From an uncultured Enterobacter sp. (GTDB lineage Bacteria > Pseudomonadota > Gammaproteobacteria > Enterobacterales > Enterobacteriaceae), in the NCBI GenBank assembly GCA_946477805.1, contig CAMKZP010000245.1, positions 1-6,035 of the forward strand: a stretch of 6,035 nt of DNA. Reading direction: 5' to 3'. Positions within the stretch are counted from its first letter, which is position 1. Every line of letters begins with the position of its first letter. The translations under genes were made by a program, and so were the position numbers. Of this stretch, positions 5,665 to 6,035 are shown piece after piece. The notes beneath the pieces are model-generated. The model was given only the letters and a program-made list of their open reading frames with translations, was not told where the DNA came from and searched no databases.

Positions 5665-6035
5665 TTAACGTTTTCCGCTGTGCAGCCAGAACGGCTCCTG
5701 CGAAATGGCCTCGTTACGGAAATGCTCAATCTCAATGTGCTGACGAGTTTCGATGGCGTGCTTCAGCCCCTGCCAGTTCTCCAGCCAGGCCTGCGCTTTG
5801 CCCTCATAAGCGCCGGACAGCAGCAACATGCTGTCGATATTGCGCGAAAGACGCGGAAGCTGATCGCCGTAGCGATCGCCAAGCGGGTAAGCAAAGGTGG
5901 TTTTCAGCTCGGCGGCATGACGGGAAAGATGGATGTCCGCAAAGCGCTTAAAGTTTTCCGCAATTTTAGCCTCGCCCTTCGCGTCGAGGAACGTGCGCCA
6001 GCCGCGCGTCACCAGAAACTCGGTCAGCACCAGTT
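5665..6035 (-). CDS. ygiF: Inorganic triphosphatase, C-terminal CHAD part (partial, 5' end outside the window)
   Basis: In E. coli, YgiF is a 433-residue cytosolic protein with an N-terminal CYTH domain that hydrolyses inorganic triphosphate in a metal-dependent way, and a C-terminal CHAD domain, a histidine-rich alpha-helical domain linked to polyphosphate binding. Only the last 122 codons are present, running off the right edge; a GTG at 6030 is an internal Val codon and not the start. The visible part is helical and basic, with the conserved histidines and arginines expected of CHAD (for example the segment SRHAAEL) and the end EPFWLHSGKR, which I recognise as the YgiF C-terminus. The CYTH catalytic domain cannot be examined here. 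The TAA stop (5667-5665) is 20 bp before the glnE start, so ygiF is the upstream member of a ygiF-glnE-hldE operon. No defect is visible. Confidence 0.93.
   Translation of the reverse strand, partial: LVLTEFLVTRGWRTFLDAKGEAKIAENFKRFADIHLSRHAAELKTTFAYPLGDRYGDQLPRLSRNIDSMLLLSGAYEGKAQAWLENWQGLKHAIETRQHIEIEHFRNEAISQEPFWLHSGKR

Noticed and set aside
5665..6030. A complete 121-codon gene starting at GTG 6030
   Set aside because: The coding frame continues to the window edge and the sequence is the C-terminal part of the longer YgiF protein, so this is an internal codon.
1..6035. Mobile element, CRISPR, toxin-antitoxin, phage or new defence system
   Set aside because: All coding space is filled by recognised housekeeping genes, intergenes are short and explained, and no direct repeats, transposase or integrase motifs were seen.

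Overview
The window is a chromosomal core region of an enterobacterium (family Enterobacteriaceae). The proteins I recognise (RibB, UbiK, HldE, GlnE, the YgiF C-terminus) are close to their Escherichia coli versions as I remember them. The DNA is GC-rich at third codon positions, which fits the Enterobacter/Klebsiella side of the family. The genus is inferred and not proven.

Layout from left to right: (1) ribB on the minus strand, cut by the left window edge, so codons 1-189 are present. (2) Its leader, about 255 nt, which holds a complete FMN riboswitch (RFN element) and its expression platform, driven by a good sigma-70 promoter at about 832-860. (3) ubiK (yqiC) on the plus strand, diverging from ribB. 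(4) A short intergene with a REP-like hairpin and a strong bidirectional terminator. (5) Three genes on the minus strand, transcribed from right to left and closely spaced: ygiF (only the C-terminal CHAD part is in the window), glnE, and hldE. The gaps are 20 bp and 40 bp, so this is very likely one operon ending at the shared terminator.

Functionally, ribB makes the 4-carbon precursor of riboflavin and is repressed by FMN through its leader RNA. ubiK is an accessory factor of aerobic ubiquinone synthesis. hldE makes ADP-heptose precursors for the lipopolysaccharide inner core. glnE sets glutamine synthetase activity by reversible adenylylation. ygiF is an inorganic triphosphatase. The pathways are unrelated apart from shared operon transcription; GlnE and HldE both release pyrophosphate, which loosely links them to a polyphosphate enzyme.

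I found no mobile element, CRISPR array, tRNA or rRNA, and no undescribed system. The points most worth a second look are the alternative pairings in the riboswitch platform, the compact ubiK-hldE junction (several genes sit there in E. coli K-12), and a candidate internal promoter built over the glnE stop codon.
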